A stretch of DNA of 8,498 bases from Planctomycetota bacterium (GCA_021828935.1 JAJZCU010000066.1:1-8498), one strand, 5' to 3'; shown: positions 1 to 6,062, counted from the stretch's first letter. A program made the numbers and translations. The notes: generated by a model from the letters alone, not told the origin.

Positions 1-2
1 CG

Positions 3-1271
3 TTAAACACCAACACGCTGTTTGTGGCCGAAGTGCTCAAGGCCCTGGATTACTTAAAAGAACTGGGCATGGCCGACTGCCTGAAGCTGCTGCACTTTCA
101 CTTGGGCAGCCAGATTACCAACATACGCACGGTGAAAACCGCGCTTAATGAGGCCGCCCGCGTGTACACCGAATTGGTGCGGGCCGGCGCGGGCATGGAA
201 TATCTTGACGTGGGCGGCGGCCTGGGCGTGGACTACGACGGCAGTCAGACCAATTTTGAAAGCAGCATCAATTACACGTTGCAGGAATACGCCAGCGACG
301 TGATCTTTCGCGTGAAAACGGTCTGCGATGAGGCCGGCGTGAAGCACCCGACGATTATCAGTGAAAGCGGCCGGGCCATGGTGGCCTATCACAGCGTGTT
401 GGTGTTTAACGTGCTGGGCGTGAGCGGGTTTGACTTTGACGTTCCGCGCGAACTGCCCGCGGGCGAAGAGGTGCCGCAGCCGGTGCGGGATTTATTTGAG
501 GCCAACCGCGAGATTACCAAGAAAAATTTCAACGAGATCTACAACGACGCCGTGCAGCAGCGCGACGAGGCGCTGAATCTTTTTAATTTAGGCTATCTGA
601 CGCTGGAACTGCGCAGCCTTACGGAAAAATTGTTCTGGGCCATTTGCGTAAAAATTCTGCGGCTGCTGAAAGACGCGGACTACGTGGGCGATGATTTTGA
701 ATCGCTGGAAGCCCAGTTGTCGGACACCTATTTTTGTAATTTTTCATTGTTTCAGTCGATGCCCGACAGTTGGGCGATCAAGCAACTCTTCCCGGTGATG
801 CCCATTCACCGTTTGAAGGAAGAACCGCTGCGCCGCGGGGTGCTGGCGGACATTACCTGCGACAGCGACGGCAAGGTGGATTCATTCATCGATTTGCGCG
901 ACGTGAAAAAGACGCTGGAACTGCATGAATACAACGGCAGCGACTATTTTCTGGGGGCGTTTCTGGTGGGGGCTTATCAGGAAATATTGGGCGACCTGCA
1001 CAACCTGCTGGGCGACACCAACGCCGTGCATGTGCATATGGATGAAACCGGCGATTTGCACGTTGAGGAAGTGGTGCGCGGCGATACCGTGCGCGAAGTA
1101 TTGCAGTATGTGCAGTTTGACGCGGATGAACTGCTGAAGCGCATGCGCAAAGATGTGGAACGGGCGGTGCGGGAAAAGACCATATCGGTGGAAGAATCCA
1201 CGTTATTAATGAAATTTTATGAATCAGCGCTGGAAGGGTACACGTACCTGGAAGAGCCGCACGGCCGATGA
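3..1271 (+). CDS. speA: Biosynthetic arginine decarboxylase, C-terminal part (5' end outside window)
   Basis: PLP-dependent decarboxylation of L-arginine to agmatine, the first step of putrescine/spermidine synthesis by the agmatine route; expected to be cytosolic. The reading frame is open from the first complete codon, so the GTG at 24 is only an internal codon. Numbering from that GTG, I see the fold-III barrel strand LLHFHLGSQ (22-30), the glycine-rich phosphate-binding loop DVGGGLGVDY (62-71), ESGRA (114-118), NFSLFQSMPDSW (239-250), the active-site segment DITCDSDG (276-283) with the conserved Cys, GAYQEILGDLHNL (316-328), and the family's typical ending EGYTYLEE. All align from memory with E. 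coli SpeA (about 658 residues). Roughly the first 220-240 residues, including the PLP lysine, lie outside the window. The stop is TGA at 1269-1271. No strong terminator follows. The protein looks intact as far as it can be seen. Confidence 0.96.
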   Translation, partial: LNTNTLFVAEVLKALDYLKELGMADCLKLLHFHLGSQITNIRTVKTALNEAARVYTELVRAGAGMEYLDVGGGLGVDYDGSQTNFESSINYTLQEYASDVIFRVKTVCDEAGVKHPTIISESGRAMVAYHSVLVFNVLGVSGFDFDVPRELPAGEEVPQPVRDLFEANREITKKNFNEIYNDAVQQRDEALNLFNLGYLTLELRSLTEKLFWAICVKILRLLKDADYVGDDFESLEAQLSDTYFCNFSLFQSMPDSWAIKQLFPVMPIHRLKEEPLRRGVLADITCDSDGKVDSFIDLRDVKKTLELHEYNGSDYFLGAFLVGAYQEILGDLHNLLGDTNAVHVHMDETGDLHVEEVVRGDTVREVLQYVQFDADELLKRMRKDVERAVREKTISVEESTLLMKFYESALEGYTYLEEPHGR

Positions 1272-1510
1272 ACGCCCATATCCGCATCTCTTTCCAATAG
1301 CCGCCCCAGGCCATTGAACAGCTCACAGCCGCCGAATGCCGCTGGGGCGCATGCGGGCCCATCAACGGGCGCAAGCCTGTTGTCGCATAACAACCTTGCT
1401 CCATACAGAAGCGTCCGCGTTCGCCGGCCGTCGTCCCCCATCCGCGTGATCAGCCATCAGCGGTTTATTAAATTGGAGGCGCCACCGCCGTGGTACAACC
1501 ATAGGCAAGG
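1272..1510. other. Gene-free stretch with an orphan half palindrome
   Basis: No convincing coding sequence: the small open frames here carry no recognisable domain or ribosome binding site. The recognisable element is 1439-1467, CATCCGCGTGATCAGCCATC followed by AGCGGTTTA. It matches the right arm of the GCGGAT palindromes found elsewhere in the window and is preceded by the same GTCGTCCCC-type sequence that precedes those arms. No matching left arm is evident upstream, so this is probably a decayed or half copy. No tRNA or rho-independent terminator was seen. Confidence 0.5.
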
Positions 1511-1700
1511 GAACCGCGGATGGCCCAGAGGCGCCCCCGGATGAACGCGGATACCAAGGAAACTCAAGGTGGCAGTTGGCAAACAGCGGGGCGGCGCGTC
1601 GATTTCGGTTTGGAATGTTTATGATGTAATCTGTCGGGGAAGTTGGGCGTGTCGTCCCTATCCGCGTGATCGGGGTCGCCTCTGGGCCGTCTGCGGTTTA
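1511..1700. repeat. GCGGAT-family palindromic element, copy A
   Basis: The left arm (1512-1553) and right arm (1659-1700) are reverse complements at most positions. They share AACCGC at the outer tip, a perfect 12-base core GGCCCAGAGGCG (1522-1533; complement in 1676-1687), and ACGCGGATA at the inner end. About 105 bases separate the arms. The same arm style recurs at 4195-4348 and 5574-5714. The right arm ends exactly where IS-like sequence begins (about 1701). The last codons of the transposase frame, including its stop at 1658-1660, lie inside this right arm. The large loop is against a simple terminator; a dispersed, MITE-like or REP-like element is more likely. Confidence 0.75.
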
Positions 1701-2941
1701 CACGCTCCCCCGTCGGCTGGAACGGGGCGCGGCATCTCCTTCCGCACGGCGGCCCGCGTACCGCACGGCGTTAGGGGGCGTCCCATGGGACAATAATAAG
1801 TATCGGTTTCCTTATTATATAGGAAGGCGGCCTTGTCCAGTTTTTTGGACTGCGGACAGATCGGCAGGGATATTCGCCTGGGCTCTTCCACGGGCACGGT
1901 GAGGTCGGGCCGCGGGGCTGGATTATCAGGGAATTCCTGCCGGGCTGGAATCAGCGCTTCCACCTGGCGTTCTTCCAATGCGGCCAGGTCCGCGCCGTTG
2001 TTAAAACCACTGTCCGCTAAAAGCTGGGCTGGCTTTTCGCCGAATTGTTCTTCAATCCGATCCATCGCCGGAACCACGGCCGCTTCCTCATTGGCGCCGG
2101 CCACCACCTCAATGTCCACGATGAATCCGCCCTTGGTTTCCGTCGTGACCACAGGGGTATAATTCGGGGCATACCCGCCATTTTTATTAGGCAACACGCG
2201 GGCATCCGGGTCCGCCAATGGAATCTGTGGCCCTTTGGCGGATAAATCTGAACGCGAACCCCGCTTTTCCTGAATCTTCTCCAGTTGCGCCTTGGCGTCC
2301 TGGAGCCGGGCCTTCCGTTCCTCTAATGTCCGCAGATTCTCCGGCAGTTGGCCGGGCGTGGATTCCGGGCCAAAAAGTTGCGCATCGCAATGCTCCTCGG
2401 CCTGGGCCTCAGTGAATAATTCCTCGATCTGCTTGTCAACGTTCGCCAACAACTCCTCAAGCTTCGGCGCGCGGGCGGTATTGGAGCGGGCATTACAGGC
2501 CAATATCCGCGTGCCATCGGTACAGACCTGATTTAACCAGGCCACCCCCATGGCGCGGGCCCGATGAACCGTCTGCTTCATTACATCCTTTAACTCATTT
2601 CCAAATTTGGTCCGAAAATTGGCAAAGGTGCTATGGTCGATCTCCCGCCCCTCCACCAGCCACATGAAATCCAAACGGTTCCGGCACGCATCCTCCAGCT
2701 TTCGGCTGGTGCGGATGCCCAGGGTCAGACCATAAAGCATCGCCCCCGCCACGACTTGCGGATGAATGGGGGGTTGTCCGCGCTTCAGGTCGTACCGCGC
2801 CTCCCAAGCCGACCAATCGAAGGAGGCCAGCGTTTTAGCAAACACGCGCACGGTATGGCGGGGGCCGATGAGGGAATCGAGGGTGGGTGAAAACAGCACG
2901 GATTGTTCACGATCCATGCGGGGTTTGTTCCAGTGTTCCAT
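1658..2941 (-). CDS. IS1182-family (DDE) transposase, C-terminally truncated
   Basis: Cut-and-paste DNA transposase of the IS5/IS1182 superfamily. Start chosen at 2941: ATG with CAGGAG 8-9 bases upstream, downstream of a good promoter. The frame stays open back to 2983, but that start would lie upstream of the -10 box. Residues ~18-115 form the N-terminal DUF772-type domain (SPTLDSLIGPRH; IDHSTFANFR). First catalytic Asp is D142 in CTDGTRI; residues ~160-230 are a charged helical, coiled-coil-like insertion; second Asp is D310 in LLADSGFNN. Up to YYCPMGRPL (~382-390) it looks like the family. After that the usual Cys-rich stretch and the C-terminal helix with the catalytic Glu are absent. The last ~37 residues look like random translation, and the final ones come from the adjacent palindrome. 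Family members usually run ~450-550 residues, against 427 here. Probably inactive. Confidence 0.87.
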   Translation of the reverse strand: MEHWNKPRMDREQSVLFSPTLDSLIGPRHTVRVFAKTLASFDWSAWEARYDLKRGQPPIHPQVVAGAMLYGLTLGIRTSRKLEDACRNRLDFMWLVEGREIDHSTFANFRTKFGNELKDVMKQTVHRARAMGVAWLNQVCTDGTRILACNARSNTARAPKLEELLANVDKQIEELFTEAQAEEHCDAQLFGPESTPGQLPENLRTLEERKARLQDAKAQLEKIQEKRGSRSDLSAKGPQIPLADPDARVLPNKNGGYAPNYTPVVTTETKGGFIVDIEVVAGANEEAAVVPAMDRIEEQFGEKPAQLLADSGFNNGADLAALEERQVEALIPARQEFPDNPAPRPDLTVPVEEPRRISLPICPQSKKLDKAAFLYNKETDTYYCPMGRPLTPCGTRAAVRKEMPRPVPADGGACKPQTAQRRPRSRG

Positions 2942-2971
2942 CGGCGGGCTCCTGAGCAGGTAACGCCGGAA

Positions 2972-3000
2972 ATTATAGCACAACTAATTGTCAATTGCAA
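2972..3000 (-). promoter_or_regulatory. Sigma70-type promoter of the transposase
   Basis: On the minus strand, TTGCAA (2995-3000) is followed by a 17-base spacer and a perfect TATAAT (2972-2977). Transcription would start near 2965, about 25 bases before the ATG at 2941. The RBS CAGGAG lies between them. An overlapping TTGACA (2989-2994) is only 11 bases from the -10 box and is too close to serve it. Confidence 0.65.
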
Positions 3001-3040
3001 ATGAAAATAGTACTTCATTTAATTTTGATTAAATCGACAG

Positions 3041-3080
3041 GCCCCAAGCCGGGGGCTATATAGCCCCGGCCTCCTTGGCC
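3041..3080. repeat. GC-rich palindrome near the right IS end
   Basis: A perfect 16-base palindrome GGGGCTATATAGCCCC (3052-3067) extends with one bulged base to GCC/GGC. Beyond that, imperfect arms run out to GGCC on each side (3040-3043 and 3077-3080). It sits between the transposase promoter and the candidate IS end. No T-run follows on either strand, so a terminator is unlikely. It could be a transposase binding site or part of the IS tip. Confidence 0.55.
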
Positions 3081-3094
3081 GACGGGGGCGTATG

Positions 3095-3294
3095 TCGTTC
3101 CGGAAAAATTCCGATCCCAATCCGGGCGATTTGACGGTCCCAGCGTGGCCCTCACTTTTTTCCTACGCGCGCATGCCATTTATCTGTAAACTTTGAAATG
3201 CGGTGGCATGGGTAGGGGAATCGAGTTATCCCCTCCATCTGGCTTATGCGGTCTATGATAAAAAAAGTAATGCGATTTAAATGATAGGGAACGT
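3095..3294. other. Intergenic region upstream of the DUF3592 gene
   Basis: No gene is seen. It holds small inverted repeats: CATGCCA/TGGCATG (3172-3178 and 3204-3210) and AGGGGA/TCCCCT (3214-3219 and 3229-3234). A TATGAT hexamer at 3254-3259 could serve as a -10 box for the gene at 3295, but no good -35 lies 17 bases upstream. Promoter assignment is therefore weak. Confidence 0.35.
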
Positions 3295-4077
3295 ATGGAA
3301 ACCAGAGCCTCCGGCATCGCCCTGATCATGCCGACGATTTTTATCATCGTGTTCGGCGGCATTGGAGCGGTGGTCACGGTCCTGGGGTTACTGTTGGTCG
3401 TGGCGCAGCAACGCGCGTATTACGATTTTCGGCCGACGCCGGCCGTCGTTACTTTTAGCGCAGTGAAAACTAGCCAGGACGGCAATTCCTACCGGCCCAA
3501 CGTCCATTACACCTATGTGATCGCCGGGAAGCGCTATCACAATGCGCACGATACGTTATTCGAATTCAGCGCATCCGGAAATTGGGCCAAGAACATGGTA
3601 AGCAAATATCCCGTCGGTGCGAAATGCACCGCCTATGTCGACCCCTCCGATCCCAAGGATTCCATACTAATCAACGATCTTTCCTTCTTTCCCTTTGGCA
3701 TCACGTTCTTTGGCATGGTTTTCCTGTCCGTAGCCGTGGGCATCCTGGTCTCGATTTATCGTGCCAGGCGCGCGCCCGCGTTTGATTCCGACGAGGCTGC
3801 GCCGCCGGAGAGCATGGGCGGCCAGGCGCCAGGGCGGACCGGAGTGCCATTGGCATTTGTTGTGATCGCCGTCTTCGCGGCCCTGTTGTGCATGGATTAT
3901 TTTTTCGTGGCAACGCCGCCGTATGGATTGGCCGCGGATATTATCAGCCCCGCGGTGTTGTTAATCGCGGTGATATTGGTCTGGTTTTACCTGCGCAACG
4001 TGCGGCGGATGGTGACGCGTGATGTTGGATATCTCCGGCATCACGGGCGGCCCCCGGGCGGAAAAGCCACCGTATGA
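3295..4077 (+). CDS. DUF3592 domain-containing membrane protein
   Basis: Integral membrane protein of unknown function, 260 residues. Hydrophobic segments at ~8-37, ~131-155, ~184-206 and ~214-233 suggest four membrane helices. The soluble stretch between the first two (~41-128) has the DUF3592 pattern. Its landmarks are a hydrophobic strand PAVVTFSAVKTS, then YRPNVHYTYVIAGKRYHN, then KYPVGAKCTAYVDPSDPKDSIL. The last is the family's 'YP.G....V..DP.DP..S.L' signature. A low-complexity linker (PAFDSDEAAPPESMGGQAPG, 161-180) separates helices two and three. The start ATG has a modest purine-rich AGGGAA 5-10 bases upstream. No partner gene is adjacent. The gene stands between an IS remnant and a long repeat that begins directly after its stop codon, so operon context gives no hint of its role. 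DUF3592 is confident from the signature; function is unknown. Confidence 0.85.
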   Translation: METRASGIALIMPTIFIIVFGGIGAVVTVLGLLLVVAQQRAYYDFRPTPAVVTFSAVKTSQDGNSYRPNVHYTYVIAGKRYHNAHDTLFEFSASGNWAKNMVSKYPVGAKCTAYVDPSDPKDSILINDLSFFPFGITFFGMVFLSVAVGILVSIYRARRAPAFDSDEAAPPESMGGQAPGRTGVPLAFVVIAVFAALLCMDYFFVATPPYGLAADIISPAVLLIAVILVWFYLRNVRRMVTRDVGYLRHHGRPPGGKATV

Positions 4078-4078
4078 A

Positions 4079-4532
4079 TGGCTTGTCGTTATTTAGTTTT
4101 GCAACGCGATATCCCGCAAGAATCAACATTGCTTTATTCCAGCTACGCCAATTAAATGACAGCCCGATTTTCTTTGGGCCGCGGCGACCGGATGAACCGC
4201 GGATGACGCGGATAAACGCGGATACGACGGGGTGGAAAATAATTTCGGGCCCCTTGCACGTTGGTCATCGTTCCGCTTGCCAAGGTTCGGCTATCTGTCG
4301 GCCCCCATCCGCGCAAATCCGGGGCGCCCGTCGGGCCATCAGCGGTTAATAATATTCGAGCCGCATTGCAATTTGGCGGCGACGACCAGGAGAACCGCGG
4401 TTGAATAATTAGGGTCGTATTCGGGCGAACTCCATCGTCTATTCCATAAATTCCACGCCTATAGCAGACAGAAAAGCCGGCCGTTTACGGAGGAAAGCCG
4501 AGAAGTTGTGGGGAATGACAAGCCACGAATGG
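4079..4532 (+). repeat. Long direct repeat, copy B (about 450 bp)
   Basis: Matches 5459-5902 in the same orientation along its whole length. Anchors include TGGCTTGTCGTT (4079-4090 and 5459-5470), AGCTACGCCA (4141 and 5521), the GCGGAT arms, ATTGCAATTTGGCGG (4369 onward), TCTATTCC, and GTGGGGAATGACAAG near the end. I estimate roughly 75-85% identity by eye, best in the second half, with a few indels. Similarity begins just after the stop codon of the DUF3592 gene. Past about 4532 it is weak. I see no real gene inside; the 91-codon frame at 4074-4349 is a repeat translation. Confidence 0.85.
4195..4348. repeat. GCGGAT-family palindromic element, copy B
   Basis: The left arm (4195-4223) is made of three GCGGAT units spaced 9-10 bases apart. 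The right arm (4307-4348), read in reverse, gives TAACCGCTGATGGCCC, then a GACGGGCGCCCCGG block, then GCGCGGAT. So the outer and inner tips pair with the left arm, while the right arm carries a GC-rich insert of the kind seen in both arms of copy A (GGCCCAGAGGCGCCCC). The loop is ~83 bases. It lies inside long repeat B. Confidence 0.7.
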
Positions 4533-4565
4533 GCGGGGCTGGTGTGCGGCGTGGAGCGTTTAGCG

Positions 4566-4595
4566 CCCGCACCTCTTAAAAACCGGCGGTGCGGG
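4566..4595. other. Inverted repeat across the stop codon of the MBL-fold gene
   Basis: Perfect 8-base arms CCCGCACC (4566-4573) and GGTGCGGG (4588-4595) enclose 14 bases that include the TAA of the minus-strand gene (4576-4578). No T-tract follows the second arm on either strand, so it is not a canonical intrinsic terminator. It could still protect the 3' end of the mRNA or act as a weak terminator. Confidence 0.4.
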
Positions 4596-5262
4596 GATTC
4601 AGGAAGAGGTTGTCGTGGCCGGGGACGATTAAATCCGCGATTTCATACATTTCCGCCATGGAATCCTTCGCTTTTTCAATATCATAACAATCTTCAAAAA
4701 TGCGCCCAGCCAGGAAGTGGGCGGCGGTGGGAACGGCGTCGCCGGCCACCATGGCCGTGATGGTAGTTCCGCCCACCAGCAGCCCGGCCTGCCCGGGCGT
4801 GTAGCCCGGCAGCGGGAACAGATCGATGCCTTCCGCCAGCGAATCCGGCGCAGGACGACATTTCTTTAACAACGCAAGCTCGTCTGCCACCATGGCCTGC
4901 AATTCCCGGTCGGCGTGTTCGCCTTCGGCGGCGCGATGCTCCGCAGTGCGCAGTTGCTCCTCGGCAAATTCCATTTCGCGTTCGGCCAGCAGCCATTGCG
5001 CTTTTTCAAACAGCCGCAGCCCGCGCCGGTGTACGGGCCGGAAACTTGTGAGAAACACATGCGTGATGGCGTCGGGCTGCAGGCCGGTGCGTTCGAATAA
5101 ACGCGGCTGAAGCGCCTGGGCCGGCAGCGACGGGTCGACCAGCACGACGGCCTGTCCGCTGCGCAACAGAGTGGTGGTGGCGTGGCTGGTGCGCACGGGG
5201 GCTTTTTCGTCCCAGAATGGATTTTTTGACAAGGTTCCGATGCTCACCACCGTTAATTCCAT
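4576..5262 (-). CDS. Metallo-beta-lactamase-fold protein with degenerate metal site
   Basis: 228 residues from the ATG at 5262, chosen because AGGAG sits 8 bases upstream; the open frame extends to 5349 but that part has no RBS and no family character. The order of elements is that of the MBL fold: VVLVDPSLP (39-47), THVFLTSFRPVHRRGL (67-82), PLPGYTPGQAGLLVG (150-164), MVAGDAVP (171-178), DLIVPGHDNL (210-219). In canonical members the second element is HxHxDH; here it is S73-F-R75-P-V77-H78, so two His and the Asp are replaced. The next ligand, normally PGH, is Y154. Asp175 and His216 remain. Residues ~84-140 form a long Glu/Ala/Arg-rich helical insertion. A dinuclear zinc hydrolase seems unlikely; binding, structural or altered-metal function is possible. 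No signal peptide. It stands alone between two long direct repeats. Fold assignment is fairly sure; activity is unknown. Confidence 0.8.
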   Translation of the reverse strand: MELTVVSIGTLSKNPFWDEKAPVRTSHATTTLLRSGQAVVLVDPSLPAQALQPRLFERTGLQPDAITHVFLTSFRPVHRRGLRLFEKAQWLLAEREMEFAEEQLRTAEHRAAEGEHADRELQAMVADELALLKKCRPAPDSLAEGIDLFPLPGYTPGQAGLLVGGTTITAMVAGDAVPTAAHFLAGRIFEDCYDIEKAKDSMAEMYEIADLIVPGHDNLFLNPRTAGF

Positions 5263-5458
5263 AAACGTGCTCCTGGGAAACCAAAAAAGCGCGTGGCAAT
5301 CGTGCGCCGCGACAGCCTTTATACCGCGCGCCGGCAGTAGTGGCACCATTGTACGGGCGCGCTACTTTTTGGCTTTTTGGTTTTTGGCCGACCGTTGAAT
5401 TTTGGCGGAATGTCCGCGGGTCGGCGCCAGCGCTGAGTGCGTGGATGGCCGCAGCCAG
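5263..5458. other. Upstream region of the MBL-fold gene with TTTTTGG tandem
   Basis: No gene is seen. TTTTTGG occurs three times in near tandem (5366-5372, 5374-5380, 5381-5387), which reads CCAAAAA on the strand of the MBL-fold gene. Possible -10 boxes on the minus strand are TATAAA (within 5318-5323) and TACAAT (within 5348-5353). Neither has a convincing -35, so the promoter is not assigned. Confidence 0.35.
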
Positions 5459-5902
5459 TGGCTTGTCGTTACCCAGATTTTGCAGGCGATATCTGGCAGG
5501 AATTGACGTTGGTTTATCCCAGCTACGCCAACAAAATGGAGCCGCGTTGCAGTTCCGCAGTGACAACCAAAAAAACCGCGGATGACGCGGATGAACGCGG
5601 ATACGACGAAGTGGGAACTAATTTTACGCCCGTTGCCCGTTTCACATGGTTCCGTTGGCCAAGGCTCGGCTACCTGTTCGTCGCCCATCCGCGTCATCCG
5701 CGTAATCAGCGGTTCATCATATTTGAGCCACATTGCAATTTGGCGGTGACGGCCAGGAGAACCACGGTTGAGTAATTAGAGTCGGTCTCGGCGAACTCCA
5801 TCATCTATTCCCTAAATTCCATGCCCATAACAGACAGCCAAGCCAGCGTTTACTGGGGAAAGCTCAAGAAGATGTGGGGAATGACAAGGCCGCCAATGGC
5901 AG
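5459..5902 (+). repeat. Long direct repeat, copy C (about 445 bp)
   Basis: Second copy of the repeat at 4079-4532, in the same orientation, about 1380 bases downstream. The first 72 bases align without gaps. The segment from about 5715 (ATATTTGAGCCACATTGC) to GTGGGGAATGACAAG is the best conserved. The short frames in it on both strands are repeat translations without RBS or domain and are not called as genes. Together with copy B it brackets the MBL-fold gene. Confidence 0.85.
5574..5714. repeat. GCGGAT-family palindromic element, copy C
   Basis: The left arm AACCGCGGATGACGCGGATG plus AACGCGGAT (5574-5602) pairs with the right arm at 5687-5714, ATCCGCGTCATCCGCGTAAT plus CAGCGGTT. Each arm is a run of GCGGAT units at 9-10 base spacing. 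The loop is ~84 bases and contains TTGGCCAAGGCTCGGCTACC, which is similar to the loop of copy B. This copy has the plain arms, without the GC-rich insert of copies A and B. Confidence 0.8.
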
Positions 5903-5932
5903 GGTATAAATAAAACGCTGCGGCGCGGAGCT

Positions 5933-5993
5933 CGCTGAGACGACGGGGAGAAACGTCCCCCGCTTTTTGGTCGTTCTCCGCCCGTTCTCAGCG
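5933..5993. repeat. Long imperfect hairpin
   Basis: CGCTGAGA (5933-5940) pairs with TCTCAGCG (5986-5993). Further in, GGGGAGAA-type sequence (5945-5952) faces TTCTCCGC (5974-5981), giving an imperfect stem of over 20 positions. A nested CGGGGA/TCCCCCG hairpin (5944-5962) is followed by CTTTTTGG, which resembles a weak plus-strand terminator. It follows the end of repeat C and may be another dispersed element. Confidence 0.5.
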
Positions 5994-6022
5994 CTCTTAC
6001 CGGGCAAAAAATGTGCCGTCGG

Positions 6023-6062
6023 GCGCCGCTTGCGGTATATCTTAACATATGCGTCGCGGCGC
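6023..6062. other. Stem-loop upstream of the SRPBCC gene
   Basis: GCGCCGC (6023-6029) pairs perfectly with GCGGCGC (6056-6062). Inside, GCGGTATAT faces ATATGCG around a CTTAAC loop, with one mismatch pair and a bulge. It ends 56 bases before the ATG at 6119. TATAGT at 6075-6080 could be a -10 box, which would put the stem-loop at or over the -35 region; no -35 consensus is seen. It could be an operator or a decayed repeat. Confidence 0.4.

Larger units (their letters stand above)
1701..3094 (-). mobile_element. Probable decayed IS1182-family insertion sequence
   Basis: The segment contains a transposase gene with its own promoter. It is bracketed by a candidate inverted repeat: CCCCCGTCGGC at 1707-1717 and its reverse complement GCCGACGGGGG at 3078-3088, with scattered further matches outward. 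No target duplication is visible at the presumed edges. At about 1.39 kb the element is shorter than I would expect for this family, which fits loss of the 3' part of the transposase gene by internal deletion. The boundaries are inferred from the short inverted repeat only and could be off by several bases or wrong at one end. Confidence 0.5.

Noticed and set aside
54..392. 112-codon minus-strand frame inside speA
   Set aside because: It is a shadow of the arginine decarboxylase gene, with no RBS and no recognisable domain.
886..1404. 172-codon minus-strand frame over the end of speA
   Set aside because: Most of it is antisense to the conserved SpeA C terminus; the protein is Pro/Arg/Cys-rich, as expected for a shadow frame in GC-rich DNA.
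2942..2983. Upstream start for the transposase (residues MCYNFRRYLL)
   Set aside because: The start at 2983 would lie upstream of the -10 box of the promoter, and the ATG at 2941 has a clear RBS.
3095..3294. tRNA or small RNA gene
   Set aside because: Short stems are present but there is no cloverleaf, no T-loop GTTCGA-type motif and no terminator.
4074..4349. 91-codon plus frame overlapping the DUF3592 stop
   Set aside because: It translates long repeat B and its palindrome; the 'DEPRMTRINAD' type peptide is a signature of the repeat and not of a gene.
4566..4595. Intrinsic terminator of the MBL-fold gene
   Set aside because: The 8-base stem is perfect, but the second arm is not followed by a T-tract on either strand; kept only as an inverted repeat.
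5006..5566. 186-codon minus frame upstream of and over the MBL-fold gene
   Set aside because: Its 3' half is antisense-phase shadow of the MBL-fold gene and its 5' half is repeat C; no RBS.
4195..5714. CRISPR array
   Set aside because: GCGGAT units recur at 9-10 bases without unique spacers, and the arms form inverted pairs, so this is a palindromic repeat and not a CRISPR.
5362..5775. 123-codon minus and 112-codon plus frames in repeat C
   Set aside because: Both are translations of the GCGGAT palindrome (IRVIRG, MTRMTR peptides) with no domain and no conserved start.
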